NCBI GenBank assembly: GCA_937951895.1
Contig: CALFER010000067.1
Location: forward strand, 1 to 64,000
DNA: 64,000 nt
Source of the DNA: an uncultured bacterium
GTDB taxonomy: Bacteria > CSSED10-310 > CALFER01
Direction of reading: 5' to 3'
The notes under the pieces were generated by a model that worked only from the letters and a program-made list of their open reading frames with translations, was not told the origin of the DNA and did no database searches. Below are positions 8,477 through 18,170 of the stretch, in pieces. Position numbers and translations under genes: made by a program. Numbering within the stretch: the first letter of the stretch is position 1; every line of letters starts with the position of its first letter.

Positions 8477-10759
8477 GTGAAACGGTTCATATCCGCCCTG
8501 TCAGTCGCCTCGGTCACGTTGATCACACTCGTCGGTTGTTCCATATCCGCTCAGGCCGGGACGATCTCGGGATATGCATCGGACGAGATCACTTCGTTCC
8601 CGATCAGCCAGCTCGATTTCAATCTGTACGACGCCGATTGGACCTTTGTTGAAATCGATGCGGATACCGACGGAGCAGGCAATTACACTTTTTTCAATGT
8701 TCCTGCAGGATCATTCTTCATCAAGGCGATCCCGATTTATCCGCAGCACTACCGCCCGGAGTATTGGAATGATTCATACGACAGGGATGGAGCGGAGTTG
8801 ATCACATTGGCGGAAGGTGAGAACAAGACCGGGATCGATTTTGTCTTGTCATCCGGCCAGTTCATCGGTGGAAAAGTGCTCGACACATCCGCAGCAGGAA
8901 TTTTCGGGATCGATATCAATGTCTATGATGCGCAATGGCGGAAAATGGATGTGGATGCCGAAACGGATCCATTCGGAAAATACTTTATCGGCGGATTGCC
9001 TCCCGGTTCATACTACGTGATGGCCAATCCGGATTATCCGCAGCCCTACGTCGAGCAGTACTTCGATCACAGCAACGGACCTGTCAATGCCGACCTGGTC
9101 GAACTGCTTGAAACAGAAGACACGATCGGTATCAATTTTTCACTGGATGCCGGGTGCTATGCCGAAGGCACTCTCAGGGATTCCGTCACCCAGTCGCCCA
9201 TCTCCGGCATTTCAATGAAAGTATATAACCACAATGGAGCGAAGATGCGAATCGAGGGTCGCAGCAAGACCGATGGTCATTACTCGGTCGGCCCCTTTCT
9301 CCCTGGAGATTACTTTGTTCGGGCCGACCCGACCTACCCCAAAGGTTACCCGGATCAATACTACAGCAATGCATATCGATTCGCCGACGCCCTTCCGATC
9401 ACGCTGTCCGGTTCGAAACCGATCTCCGGCATCGATTTCAACCTTCCGCGCGGATCCTATATCCGAGGTTCTGTTTCGGAGGAGCAATCCGGGCTTCCCC
9501 TGCCCGACATCAAAGTGAAATTTTACGATTCGGATTGGAGACTATGCGAGATGGCCACGTGTAAAACGCGCAGCGACGGATCCTATCTGTCGGGCGCACT
9601 GCGCCCTGACATGCATTTCGTCAAGGCAGTTCCCATCTACCCGCAGCCATATATCGATGAATACTATCCGGATGCAGTTGAAAAGTTCGACGCTGTCGCA
9701 TTGACCATCGTCCCCGATCAGGAAGTTCTCGATGTGTCCTTCGCTCTGGATCGCGGCGGCTATATCCGCGGATCGGTTTTCGACCAACTGACGGGAGACC
9801 CGGCCTTCGATATTGATCTGGATCTTTTCTCGAGCACCTGGGACTGGGTCAGTTACAGCGATCATACTGATCATGCCGGGAATTTCATGCTGGGAGCGCT
9901 TCCGTTCGGTCAGTATTACCTGGCATGTGATCCCGGTCCGACACCCGGTTACAGATCGGAGTTTTACAACGATTCGTTCTGGCCTTCAGGCGCACAGCTT
10001 CTGAATCTGACAGCCGACTCGAACATCGAGAACATCGACTTCGATCTGGTCACCGCGAGCCGTATTACCGGACGCATCACAGACGATGTTTCCGGGCAGG
10101 GTGTCGAGGGGATCGACATCGAGATTTACCTGACGGATCACACGTTGGTTCCCGTACACATCGTATCATCGACAGAGAACGGTGAGTATGATTCATATGG
10201 ACTTCCGGCTGGAGCCTACATTGTCTTCGCACATGCTCCGAATCAATCCAGCTATACCTCGGAATACTACCGTGAAGCGTCTTCTTTCGAGACGGCACAA
10301 CCGGTGAGTGTCGACGGAAGCTCCACGATCACCGATATCAATTTCACCCTGCACGCTACCGGCAATCCGACACCTCCCCCGGCAGAACTCGGAGTCGAGA
10401 TCGACATGCCGGCGACGATGTACCGTCACGGCGATGCATTCTACACAAATGCCATCGTCACCAATCCCGGCCCATCGCTGGGTTCGCTGCCCCTGTTTGT
10501 TGTCCTGGATGTCTATGGCGATTACTATTTCTGGCCCGGATGGGTCCACTACGCTCCGCCTCAATCAACCGAACTCGACTTCCAGTACATCCATGTGGAT
10601 GTCGGCGTCCAGATCGTACCCGTGTTGCCGGTGTTCGAATGGCCGCGCATCGAAGGTCCGGATGTAACCGGTTTGTACTTCTATGGAGCCATCCTTACCA
10701 GTGACTTCGGCTCCCTCGTCGGGAAGCTCGGAGCATTCGAATTCGGTTACGGATACTGA
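8477..10759 (+). CDS. Exported protein of six tandem beta-sandwich repeats plus FWPxW C-terminal domain
   Basis: 760 residues with a GTG start six bases after GAGGAGGT. A signal peptide (residues 1-27, ending SAQA-G) precedes six repeats of about 95-101 residues resembling carboxypeptidase-regulatory-like/SdrD B-like domains. Each repeat opens with a G-x-I/V-x-G strand, carries a YD(A/S)xW segment, an L-P-x-G-x-Y/F motif, a YPQPYxxxYY segment, and ends I-D-F-x-L. A short PTPPP linker leads to a 110-residue C-terminal domain containing DVYGDYYFWPGW (about 678-689). The same C-terminal domain ends two neighbouring proteins. No catalytic motif is seen, so a structural or adhesive surface role is likely (inference). 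First gene behind the promoter at 8397. Confidence 0.85.
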   Translation: MKRFISALSVASVTLITLVGCSISAQAGTISGYASDEITSFPISQLDFNLYDADWTFVEIDADTDGAGNYTFFNVPAGSFFIKAIPIYPQHYRPEYWNDSYDRDGAELITLAEGENKTGIDFVLSSGQFIGGKVLDTSAAGIFGIDINVYDAQWRKMDVDAETDPFGKYFIGGLPPGSYYVMANPDYPQPYVEQYFDHSNGPVNADLVELLETEDTIGINFSLDAGCYAEGTLRDSVTQSPISGISMKVYNHNGAKMRIEGRSKTDGHYSVGPFLPGDYFVRADPTYPKGYPDQYYSNAYRFADALPITLSGSKPISGIDFNLPRGSYIRGSVSEEQSGLPLPDIKVKFYDSDWRLCEMATCKTRSDGSYLSGALRPDMHFVKAVPIYPQPYIDEYYPDAVEKFDAVALTIVPDQEVLDVSFALDRGGYIRGSVFDQLTGDPAFDIDLDLFSSTWDWVSYSDHTDHAGNFMLGALPFGQYYLACDPGPTPGYRSEFYNDSFWPSGAQLLNLTADSNIENIDFDLVTASRITGRITDDVSGQGVEGIDIEIYLTDHTLVPVHIVSSTENGEYDSYGLPAGAYIVFAHAPNQSSYTSEYYREASSFETAQPVSVDGSSTITDINFTLHATGNPTPPPAELGVEIDMPATMYRHGDAFYTNAIVTNPGPSLGSLPLFVVLDVYGDYYFWPGWVHYAPPQSTELDFQYIHVDVGVQIVPVLPVFEWPRIEGPDVTGLYFYGAILTSDFGSLVGKLGAFEFGYGY

Positions 10760-10892
10760 TTCCATCCCCATACATGTGTTGTTTGCACACTGGGTACTGA
10801 TTTTGCAGAACAGGCTGGCCGGAGTGGCGTACGCCGGATGTCGGATCGCCGTTCGAGTGTTTTCCAAACGTATCAGCAAGGGGTCTTTAGTC

Positions 10893-13800
10893 ATGAAAAT
10901 CACACTTTCGCGAATGCTTGTTCTTGCCGTGATTCTTGTTACCTGTTCGATCCAATCGTTTGCAGCGACTGAACGTTCCGTCATAGCGATCACACGGGAT
11001 GACTACCGTGAACTGGTATCCGACATGACTCATGAGGACCGGGAGTTGCTCGATGTGATCGGCATCGATCCGGGTACTGGTGATCTTCAGATTCTCGTTA
11101 CAGACCAGGGCCTGAATGTTTGTCATGAGGCGGGTATCGACGTGCAGATAGTGAAAACGGAGGAACAGCTGAGGCTGGATCGGATCGATTCACAGTATCT
11201 GGATTACAGCGAAATCACCGCTCAACTCCTATCGTATGAAACATCATATCCGACCCGGGCGAAGCGATACGAACTTGCGGCAACGGCGGAAGGACGTCGT
11301 GTATGGGCAATGAAGATTTCGGATAACGTCACCTCACAGGAAGATGAGCCTGAAATCCTGGTCATCGGCTTGCATCAGGCACGGGAAATCATGTCCACCG
11401 AGGTATGCATGGATATGATCAGCTATCTGCTCACCAATTATGGATCCAATCCCGACGTCACGCAGTGGGTAAACACCTGGCAGATCTGGGTTGTTCCCAT
11501 GCTCAACCCCGACGGCAGCGCTTACTGCTGGGCGACGGATCAGTACTGGACCAAGAACCGCCGGGATAACGGCGGCGGTGTCTATGGCGTGGATCTCGGA
11601 CATAACTACCCGATCGACTGGGGTGCGTGTTTCGGTTCAGCCTCCGACCCGAATTCGAACTCATATCGCGGACCTTCCGCGGGATCGGAGCCGGAGATCC
11701 AGGGTTTGATGACGCTGGCGCAGAATCATCATTTCGATCTGGTACTGTCTTACAATTCCTTCGACGAATTCGTATTGGGACCCTACGGCTGTTACGGAGA
11801 ACTGCCGCCGGATCACTCGCTGGTCGACTACACCGGCAACCAGATCGCGTCGGTGATTCAGAAGGACAGCGGATCAACGGGTTACTCGTATGGTTCCTGG
11901 TGGAACATATTGTATTCGAACGACGGCAACGAAACGGATTACTTCTATGCAAATTTTGGAACCTATGCCTATGCCATCGAGGTGAACGCATCGTCTTATT
12001 ACCCGGCTTACTCCATTCGGAATCAGACCGTACAGCGGAACCGCCCGGGCTGGCAGAAAGCACTCGATGCCTACGAAACAGGACCGGTCGTTTATGGACA
12101 GGTACGAGATGCCTGCACCGGACAGCCGATGTCGGCACGATACTATGTTGCAGAGTTTCCACTGACCTCAAAGGAATCGCCCAGACAGTCGATTGCCGGA
12201 ACCGGCCGATACAGCAGCTATCTGCAATCCGGACGCTTCAATCTTGTGTTTGAGGCGGATGGTTACATCCAGAGAACCATGCCGGTCACGATGGGTTCGA
12301 CTCCGATCAATCTGAACGTCGATATGATCCCGGCTTCCGAACCGGGCATCGTGGTCTGGGGCGTCGAAGTCAATGATTCCACGGGGGATAATGATCAGCA
12401 ACTGGACCCCGGAGAGACAGCGGATATCCGGGTCGTCATCATTGCTGCAACGACAGCTCTTACCGGTATTTCCGGTACGCTTTCCGGAACCGATCCCAAC
12501 ATCACGATTCTGGATAATGCGGCCACATGGCCAAATCTAGGTTCCGGTCAGGCCGGGATGTGCAGTTCTAATCCGTTCCGCGTGCGCGCAGCAGCAAGCG
12601 CACCGGAGGGATATGCGGCAACGATGACCATTACGTTCGATGCGAACGAGGATCTGTGCCAACCGGTCAGTCAATGTGTTATCAACATCAGAACCTACTA
12701 TCCGGCTTGCCCGATGTGGGAAGAGACACTGGACAGCAATCCGGGTTGGTCCATCACCTCGTATTATCCTTCGGGTTGCTCTGGATACCCCGGGCCATAC
12801 AACAACTGGGAGTTTGGTATTCCACAGGTGGGTCCATCCGGCGCATATACCGGGAATTATGTCTATGGAACCGGGCTCGATGCCAACTACGATAACTGCT
12901 GGACACTCTGTCTGAGCACGCCCCCGATCAACTGCTCCGACCTTCAGGATTCAGTACTGAAATACGCCCGTTTTATTTCGATCGAGAGCGGCTATGATTC
13001 AGCGCGTGTTCGCATCCGCAATGTCTCTGGCGGCTCCTGGACAACGATCTGGTCGACAACGAGTTCGGCTGCGAACTGGACATTGGCCACACTGGACATC
13101 TCAACATACGCAGACAATCAGTCAAACGTTGAACTCCGCTTCGATGTCGTTTCGGACAGTTCACAGAGCGCGCCGGGATTTTTTGTGGACGATGTGATGA
13201 TATGCGGGAACTACGCCGGGGCCATTCCACCTCAACCGACTCCCACCACACGGCCTCCATTCACGGCGACGCCGCTTCCATCGAGCACTCCGTTCCCGCC
13301 GACATTCACTCCGACACCTCCTCCCAACACTCCGACAGCCTCGCCTTCCCCCACAACGGGTCCGGGCACACCCACCAACACACCAATCACGCCGACGCAT
13401 ACTCCAACGGTCGTTCCGCCGACGTTCACCCCGACACAAGCACCCGCATCGCCGACTCCAACAACCCCGCCCGGAAGCCCGACCTACACCGCCGTGCCCA
13501 CTCACACCCCATTCCCGACATTCACGCCTGCACCGACATTCACACCTGAACCGTCGCAGACACCCAAACCATCGCAGACTCCGTCCTTCCCCACCAACAC
13601 TCCGGACCCCGGGACGACCCCCACTCCCTCCCCTTCCCCGACACCCACGGGCGACTTCTTCAGCATCACGCTGCAATTGAACCAAACCCAGTTCAATGCC
13701 GGTGATCTGTTCGATTTCAGACACCAGGTCATCCGTCAGGGTTCATCCGTAACAGTCGATAAATACATTATTCTCGATGTTTATGGCTCGTACTTCTTCT

Positions 13801-13997
13801 GGCCGAACTGGACTCAGGATCTCGGATTCGAAACCCACACCTACGCGAACGGATACAACCAGACCCTCCCGATTCTCAATTTCCAATGGCCCGAAGTATC
13901 AGGGCACGCTTCCGGTTTGAAGTTTTATGCCGGATGTCTGTATACCGGTACAGCGAATTTGATCGGGGACATCAGCCTGGTTGAATTCGGGTACTGA
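10893..13997 (+). CDS. Exported M14 carboxypeptidase-like protein, probably catalytically dead, with FWPxW domain
   Basis: 1034 residues. I chose the ATG at 10893 (AAGGGG just upstream) because the next residues, MKITLSRMLVLAVILV, form a signal peptide; the frame stays open upstream without a credible start. Residues about 100-370 align by motif with M14 zinc carboxypeptidases (YETSYP, EGRRVWAMKIS, LNPDG, WTKNRR, SYRGPSAGSEPE). The first metal motif reads GLHQARE instead of HARE with His at the ligand position, LNRNY has become LGHNY, and the third ligand His is replaced by Asn (near 288); the general-base Glu (AIEVN, 363) is kept. It continues with a carboxypeptidase-regulatory-like domain, a beta domain, a MAM/immune-inhibitor-like region, a 140-residue Pro/Thr linker and a FWPNW C-terminal domain. 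Confidence 0.8.
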   Translation: MKITLSRMLVLAVILVTCSIQSFAATERSVIAITRDDYRELVSDMTHEDRELLDVIGIDPGTGDLQILVTDQGLNVCHEAGIDVQIVKTEEQLRLDRIDSQYLDYSEITAQLLSYETSYPTRAKRYELAATAEGRRVWAMKISDNVTSQEDEPEILVIGLHQAREIMSTEVCMDMISYLLTNYGSNPDVTQWVNTWQIWVVPMLNPDGSAYCWATDQYWTKNRRDNGGGVYGVDLGHNYPIDWGACFGSASDPNSNSYRGPSAGSEPEIQGLMTLAQNHHFDLVLSYNSFDEFVLGPYGCYGELPPDHSLVDYTGNQIASVIQKDSGSTGYSYGSWWNILYSNDGNETDYFYANFGTYAYAIEVNASSYYPAYSIRNQTVQRNRPGWQKALDAYETGPVVYGQVRDACTGQPMSARYYVAEFPLTSKESPRQSIAGTGRYSSYLQSGRFNLVFEADGYIQRTMPVTMGSTPINLNVDMIPASEPGIVVWGVEVNDSTGDNDQQLDPGETADIRVVIIAATTALTGISGTLSGTDPNITILDNAATWPNLGSGQAGMCSSNPFRVRAAASAPEGYAATMTITFDANEDLCQPVSQCVINIRTYYPACPMWEETLDSNPGWSITSYYPSGCSGYPGPYNNWEFGIPQVGPSGAYTGNYVYGTGLDANYDNCWTLCLSTPPINCSDLQDSVLKYARFISIESGYDSARVRIRNVSGGSWTTIWSTTSSAANWTLATLDISTYADNQSNVELRFDVVSDSSQSAPGFFVDDVMICGNYAGAIPPQPTPTTRPPFTATPLPSSTPFPPTFTPTPPPNTPTASPSPTTGPGTPTNTPITPTHTPTVVPPTFTPTQAPASPTPTTPPGSPTYTAVPTHTPFPTFTPAPTFTPEPSQTPKPSQTPSFPTNTPDPGTTPTPSPSPTPTGDFFSITLQLNQTQFNAGDLFDFRHQVIRQGSSVTVDKYIILDVYGSYFFWPNWTQDLGFETHTYANGYNQTLPILNFQWPEVSGHASGLKFYAGCLYTGTANLIGDISLVEFGY

Positions 13998-14027
13998 TTG
14001 TTCAGGGTTGAATGGAGGACATGGAGC

Positions 14028-16706
14028 ATGTGGGCAAACTCGCCGGGAACACATCATAACTGGTTCATTTTCGCTGGCCTTGTCCTTGGGATGGCGTTAG
14101 AGGCTCTGACCTGTTCCGCATACGATCTCGTGGTCGAGCGGAACAATCCGGATTCCGAAATTCTCCTGCGATTTCATATGGAACCGGGCGACTGGATGAT
14201 TCAGGCAGATCCCGAAACCGGAGACGCTTCGGTCAGGATCGAGGGATGCACCAACATCCGGCCGGCGGGGTATCCCAGACTTCCGGTCATTTCTCACCTC
14301 ATCCGGATTTCGCCGACCTTGAGACCCGAAGTCTCGATTGAACCGCGCGGTATCGAGACGATTCGATCGGAGAATGCGCCGCCACCGAGCAATGGCCGGG
14401 ATGAGGCTGAACGGGGAATACTCGACGAGGTCCAGGAAATCGAGGCGGATGCCGGTATCCCCTTCGAATCTCATGTCCGCCTGGGCAATCCGGAAATTCT
14501 ACGTGATCTGCGCGTCGTTCAGCTCTCGTTCTATCCCGTCGCATACGATTCATCTCTTAACACCTACAAGGTGATCACGGATGCCCTGATCCGCATCCGG
14601 ATGGACGGCAGGGATTATCGGAACGTTCTGACGGATTCCCGAAGAATCACGAGCACCTTCGATCAGTTCTATCGATCAGTCGTTCTCAATTACTCACCGG
14701 ACTCACGCGATCGAACCGGAGACCCGGAGAAGTATCTGATCTATTATCCGGACGCATATGAATCGCGTCTGCAGGGCTTTATCGCATGGAAGGAAGCGGA
14801 AGGATTCGAAGTCGTTCAAATCCGGAAAAGCGAGCTTCCGGTCAGTGCCAGTCCGGCGGACCTGAAGAATCTCCTGCTGGCAGAATACACGTCTCCCAAC
14901 CCACCGGTCTTCGTGCTGCTCATCGGTGACGAATACGCAACCCCGATCTATTACACATATGATCCCACACATCCCGGTGATTTTGCTGACGACCTCTACT
15001 ATTCGCTGCTGGCCGGCGATGATATTCTTCCGGATGTGTTCCTGGGACGACTTCCCGCGGAGGATGCCACCGAAACCGGAATCATGATCCAGAAAATTCT
15101 GCGCTATGAACAGAATCCTCCGATGAGCGTTCCCTCGTTCTACCATACGGGGATCATGGCTGCCTCGGCACTCGAGGAAAGTCAGATAATCGCGAAACAG
15201 CAGACCGCAGCGAGACTGATCGAATTCTGTGATTATCAGAATATGCATGAGTATTACGCGTGGAATACCGGCACGGTCGGTTTGATCATCGAGGAGATCA
15301 ACGAGGGTGTCTCGATCATCAATTACCGGGGTGAAGGATGGCGTCGTGGCTGGAATCCGATGCATGAATTTTGGTTTGATGAAGATGACGTGTACTCCCT
15401 CCACAATCCGAACCTGACACCCTTCATCACGTCGATCGGCTGCGGTGTCAATCTCTTTTTTACGTCAGACGACTGCTTCGGTCATGCCTGGATGGCTCAC
15501 GGAACTCTCTCGACACCCCTTGGAGCGGTCGGGATCATCGGCCCCACGTGGAACACACACACGACTTACAACAACTGGCTGGATCGCGGCATGTACCGTG
15601 GATATGTTTACTGGAATGTCTGCCGTGCCGCTCCATTCATGGACTACGGCAAGGTCTACATGCGGGATCAGTTTCCGGAACCCGAGCATCAGACATACGT
15701 CGACATCACCTTCCAGACTTATCTCGATTTCGGAACTCCCGACATGTGGATTCGTCTCGGAACGCCATCCGAGCCGTATGTTTCTTTGGCCTACGACAAC
15801 AATTCGAACGCACGCTACATCGCAGTCAGAAACGGATTCGGCGAACTGGTCGACAACGGCCTTGTTTCGTGGTCTGCCAATAACGACCGCTGGGCGCTGA
15901 TGACGGATGAAGCAGGCGGTGTGCCTTGCGGATTCAGCTCGGTCCCATCGAATGCGGTTGATGTTGTGGTGACCGGAGAGAATCTGATACCTGCGCGAAT
16001 CGTCCTGCCCTGGCGCATCAACACCTCGACCGGAAACCTGATCATTACCGAAATCAAACCGGATATTCCCACGAACGGTACAACGGGAGATAAAGTCGAG
16101 ATCTACAATGCCGGTCTCTCGGCAGTCGACCTGCGCGAATGGACCATCACGGATCTGGATGGATACGATCCTCCTTTCGTTCAGGGAACGGCGACCTTGC
16201 AACCACAGCAACTGGCCGTGATCGAATTGGTCGGACCAGCCGGCACGGAACAGATTACAGCCACATCATACGGGCTGCTCATCAAATCGCGCGCGATCGC
16301 AGACTTTTCGAGTCAGGAAGACATTGCCGTCCTCCGAGCACCCAACGGGCGTGTCATGGATGCGCTCGCCTGGCATGATCTCTCCGGCTCATGCTCCTCC
16401 AATGTCGCGACGGATCTGAGCAAGGTGACGGCTCCCTCGAGCACACTGAACGTCGATACTGCTGGATGGTGGAGTGGTCCCGACACCGTCACACAGTCGG
16501 ACTATGAGGCCTACGCTATCGACTGGTCTCCATTTGCCGGCAATGACGGCCCCGGATCCATCCAACGATCATCGATCGGTTCTCCGGACGGCCCGGGAAA
16601 CTTCACGATTCAAGCCACGACGGGGTTCGGCAGCTATTATCATCTCACAATGAACAGTGCCGCCGATGCCGGCATCGGGGAGTCGCTTCGGAATGCCGGG
16701 GAATAA
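14028..16706 (+). CDS. Exported C25 gingipain-like protein with lamin-tail domain; catalytic His replaced
   Basis: 892 residues. The ATG at 14028 follows GGAGG by 9 nt and opens a signal peptide; an in-frame TTG at 13998 is less likely. The N-terminal third looks like a C25 propeptide. Residues about 240-560 carry gingipain-family features: YLIYYPDAY, FVLLIGDEYATP, PDVFLGRLPAED. Where family members have the GHG motif with the catalytic His, this protein has NYRGEGW (Glu436); the catalytic Cys is present in SIGCGVNLF (Cys472). Residues about 675-800 form a lamin-tail domain (IITEIKP, VEIYNAG, LREWTITD). It ends without the FWPxW domain seen in its three neighbours. Third gene of the exoprotein cluster; its end overlaps the next start. 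Confidence 0.8.
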   Translation: MWANSPGTHHNWFIFAGLVLGMALEALTCSAYDLVVERNNPDSEILLRFHMEPGDWMIQADPETGDASVRIEGCTNIRPAGYPRLPVISHLIRISPTLRPEVSIEPRGIETIRSENAPPPSNGRDEAERGILDEVQEIEADAGIPFESHVRLGNPEILRDLRVVQLSFYPVAYDSSLNTYKVITDALIRIRMDGRDYRNVLTDSRRITSTFDQFYRSVVLNYSPDSRDRTGDPEKYLIYYPDAYESRLQGFIAWKEAEGFEVVQIRKSELPVSASPADLKNLLLAEYTSPNPPVFVLLIGDEYATPIYYTYDPTHPGDFADDLYYSLLAGDDILPDVFLGRLPAEDATETGIMIQKILRYEQNPPMSVPSFYHTGIMAASALEESQIIAKQQTAARLIEFCDYQNMHEYYAWNTGTVGLIIEEINEGVSIINYRGEGWRRGWNPMHEFWFDEDDVYSLHNPNLTPFITSIGCGVNLFFTSDDCFGHAWMAHGTLSTPLGAVGIIGPTWNTHTTYNNWLDRGMYRGYVYWNVCRAAPFMDYGKVYMRDQFPEPEHQTYVDITFQTYLDFGTPDMWIRLGTPSEPYVSLAYDNNSNARYIAVRNGFGELVDNGLVSWSANNDRWALMTDEAGGVPCGFSSVPSNAVDVVVTGENLIPARIVLPWRINTSTGNLIITEIKPDIPTNGTTGDKVEIYNAGLSAVDLREWTITDLDGYDPPFVQGTATLQPQQLAVIELVGPAGTEQITATSYGLLIKSRAIADFSSQEDIAVLRAPNGRVMDALAWHDLSGSCSSNVATDLSKVTAPSSTLNVDTAGWWSGPDTVTQSDYEAYAIDWSPFAGNDGPGSIQRSSIGSPDGPGNFTIQATTGFGSYYHLTMNSAADAGIGESLRNAGE

Positions 16707-18048
16707 CACCTGCCGGATCGCGATCGGGATCGTCCTGATCTTTTTTGCAGCACGAACAACGCTGAGTCAATCCCGAATTCGCGGATCCGTCGATGCATAC
16801 GGGTCACCAACTCCACTCGCGGATGTGGTCATTCGCGTTTTCAATTCGAACTGGGTTTTTCTGTCAGAGGCATCGACGACGACAGGAACCGATGGAACCT
16901 TTACATCCGGAACACTTTCTCCGGGCTATTATTATCTCAGAGCAGTGCCTCTCTACCCTCAGCCCTATGTCGCATCCTACTGGCCTGAAGCGCTGGAACG
17001 CGAAGAAGCCCTGCAGATTCTCGTGCAGGCCGGTATCGACACCTTTGGAATCCGATTCGATTTAGTGAAAGGCGGGTTTATCCGCGGAACGATTCTCAGA
17101 GAAAACGAACTCGCGGTGCCCGCCTGTGATCTCGACCTCTACACGGATCAATGGAAGTGGATAACCGCTTTGACCACGACTTCGGGATCGAACGGCGACT
17201 ACATCATCGGCGCTTTGCCTCCGGGACGCTACTTTCTCCGTGCGGATCCTGCAATGGATAAGTATCTTCAGCAGCGATACTGGCCTCAGAGCTACTATCG
17301 GGAAGACGCCCAGTTACTTACGATCTACGAAGGATCCGACATTTCCGACATCGATTTTTCACTGCCGGACGCCGGCCTGTTTTCGGGAAAAGTTCTGCGG
17401 GATTCAGGAGAACCGGTCGGATCATGCGAGATTCGCGTGTATGATGCCGATTGGATTCAGCAACCGATCCATCACGCAATCTCCGATGCACAAGGCGTTT
17501 ATCAAGCCTTCGGATTACCGGCCGGACAGTATTTTGCAGAAGCATGCCCCATCGATGGCTCAGGGGACGCACGCGAATATTACAATGACGCGACGAACGC
17601 CGCTGATGCGGATCTCATTACGATCGAAATCCTTCATTCCATCCCGGATATCGATTTCAGTCTTCCCGAAGGAAACTTCGACTTCAATCTCGATATCCGC
17701 ATCTCCTCGACGCATCTGACCGGGGGCATGCCCTTCTCCGTGGATCTCGATATCCGAAACGACGGAACGCCTCAATCATCCATGCCGGTCTTTTTTCTGC
17801 TTGAGCTGAGCGGTGGTTTTTATTTCTGGCCCAGTTGGAGACTCTATCATCCGCCTGACGAGCCATTTATCGATTATGCATTTTCCGATCTTCCATCCGG
17901 CTCCCGGACCATCCCGATCTTTCCCGAATTCACCTGGCCTGAACTTGGATTGCCCGTGACCGAAGCGCAGTTCCTGTCGGCTATTACAACTCGAAGTTTT
18001 TCATCGCTGGCATCCGATGTGGAAACGATCAGCTGGAGCTTCCAATAG
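16693..18048 (+). CDS. Exported protein of three beta-sandwich repeats plus FWPxW C-terminal domain
   Basis: 451 residues from ATG 16693, which lies inside the end of the preceding gene (14 bp overlap) behind GGGGAG; a GTG at 16657 is possible but gives a poorer signal peptide. A signal peptide (CRIAIGIVLIFFAARTTLS) precedes three repeats of the same type as in the protein at 8477-10759 (YPQPYVASYWP, LPPGRYFLRADP, IDFSLP). The C-terminal 120 residues contain ELSGGFYFWPSW (about 370-381) and PEFTWPE, matching the C-terminal domain of the first and second proteins of the cluster. It is clearly a shorter paralogue of the first protein, so the two repeat proteins flank the two peptidase-like ones. 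Confidence 0.85.
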   Translation: MPGNNTCRIAIGIVLIFFAARTTLSQSRIRGSVDAYGSPTPLADVVIRVFNSNWVFLSEASTTTGTDGTFTSGTLSPGYYYLRAVPLYPQPYVASYWPEALEREEALQILVQAGIDTFGIRFDLVKGGFIRGTILRENELAVPACDLDLYTDQWKWITALTTTSGSNGDYIIGALPPGRYFLRADPAMDKYLQQRYWPQSYYREDAQLLTIYEGSDISDIDFSLPDAGLFSGKVLRDSGEPVGSCEIRVYDADWIQQPIHHAISDAQGVYQAFGLPAGQYFAEACPIDGSGDAREYYNDATNAADADLITIEILHSIPDIDFSLPEGNFDFNLDIRISSTHLTGGMPFSVDLDIRNDGTPQSSMPVFFLLELSGGFYFWPSWRLYHPPDEPFIDYAFSDLPSGSRTIPIFPEFTWPELGLPVTEAQFLSAITTRSFSSLASDVETISWSFQ

Positions 18049-18170
18049 CCGCATCTTTGTCTGCTCTTCATTCTTGATTCCTTTTCCGATAATATCCTTT
18101 TCCTGATCCCCTTGTTGAGGGGTTCACGGCCGTTATCAATCCTGAGAAACCCAAAGGGGAGAGAGACTCA

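Noticed and set aside
8739..9045. TTATCCGCA sequences resembling DnaA boxes
   Set aside because: They encode the repeated YPQ motif in the repeat protein and follow its codon periodicity; they are not near dnaA.
10826..10835. Palindrome GGCGTACGCC before the M14-like gene
   Set aside because: A 10-bp palindrome alone with no loop or neighbouring promoter is not enough to call an operator.
13161..13724. Minus-strand Arg/Gly/Cys-rich open frame
   Set aside because: It is the antisense reading of the Pro/Thr-rich linker of the M14-like protein; low complexity and no start signal.
14028..16706. Type IX secretion C-terminal domain on the C25-like protein
   Set aside because: Gingipain relatives often carry one, but this protein ends after a lamin-tail domain with no CTD-like motifs.
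18108..18122. Small hairpin CCCCT/AGGGG between the exoprotein cluster and hdrC
   Set aside because: A 5-bp stem with no following T-run; too weak to call a terminator.
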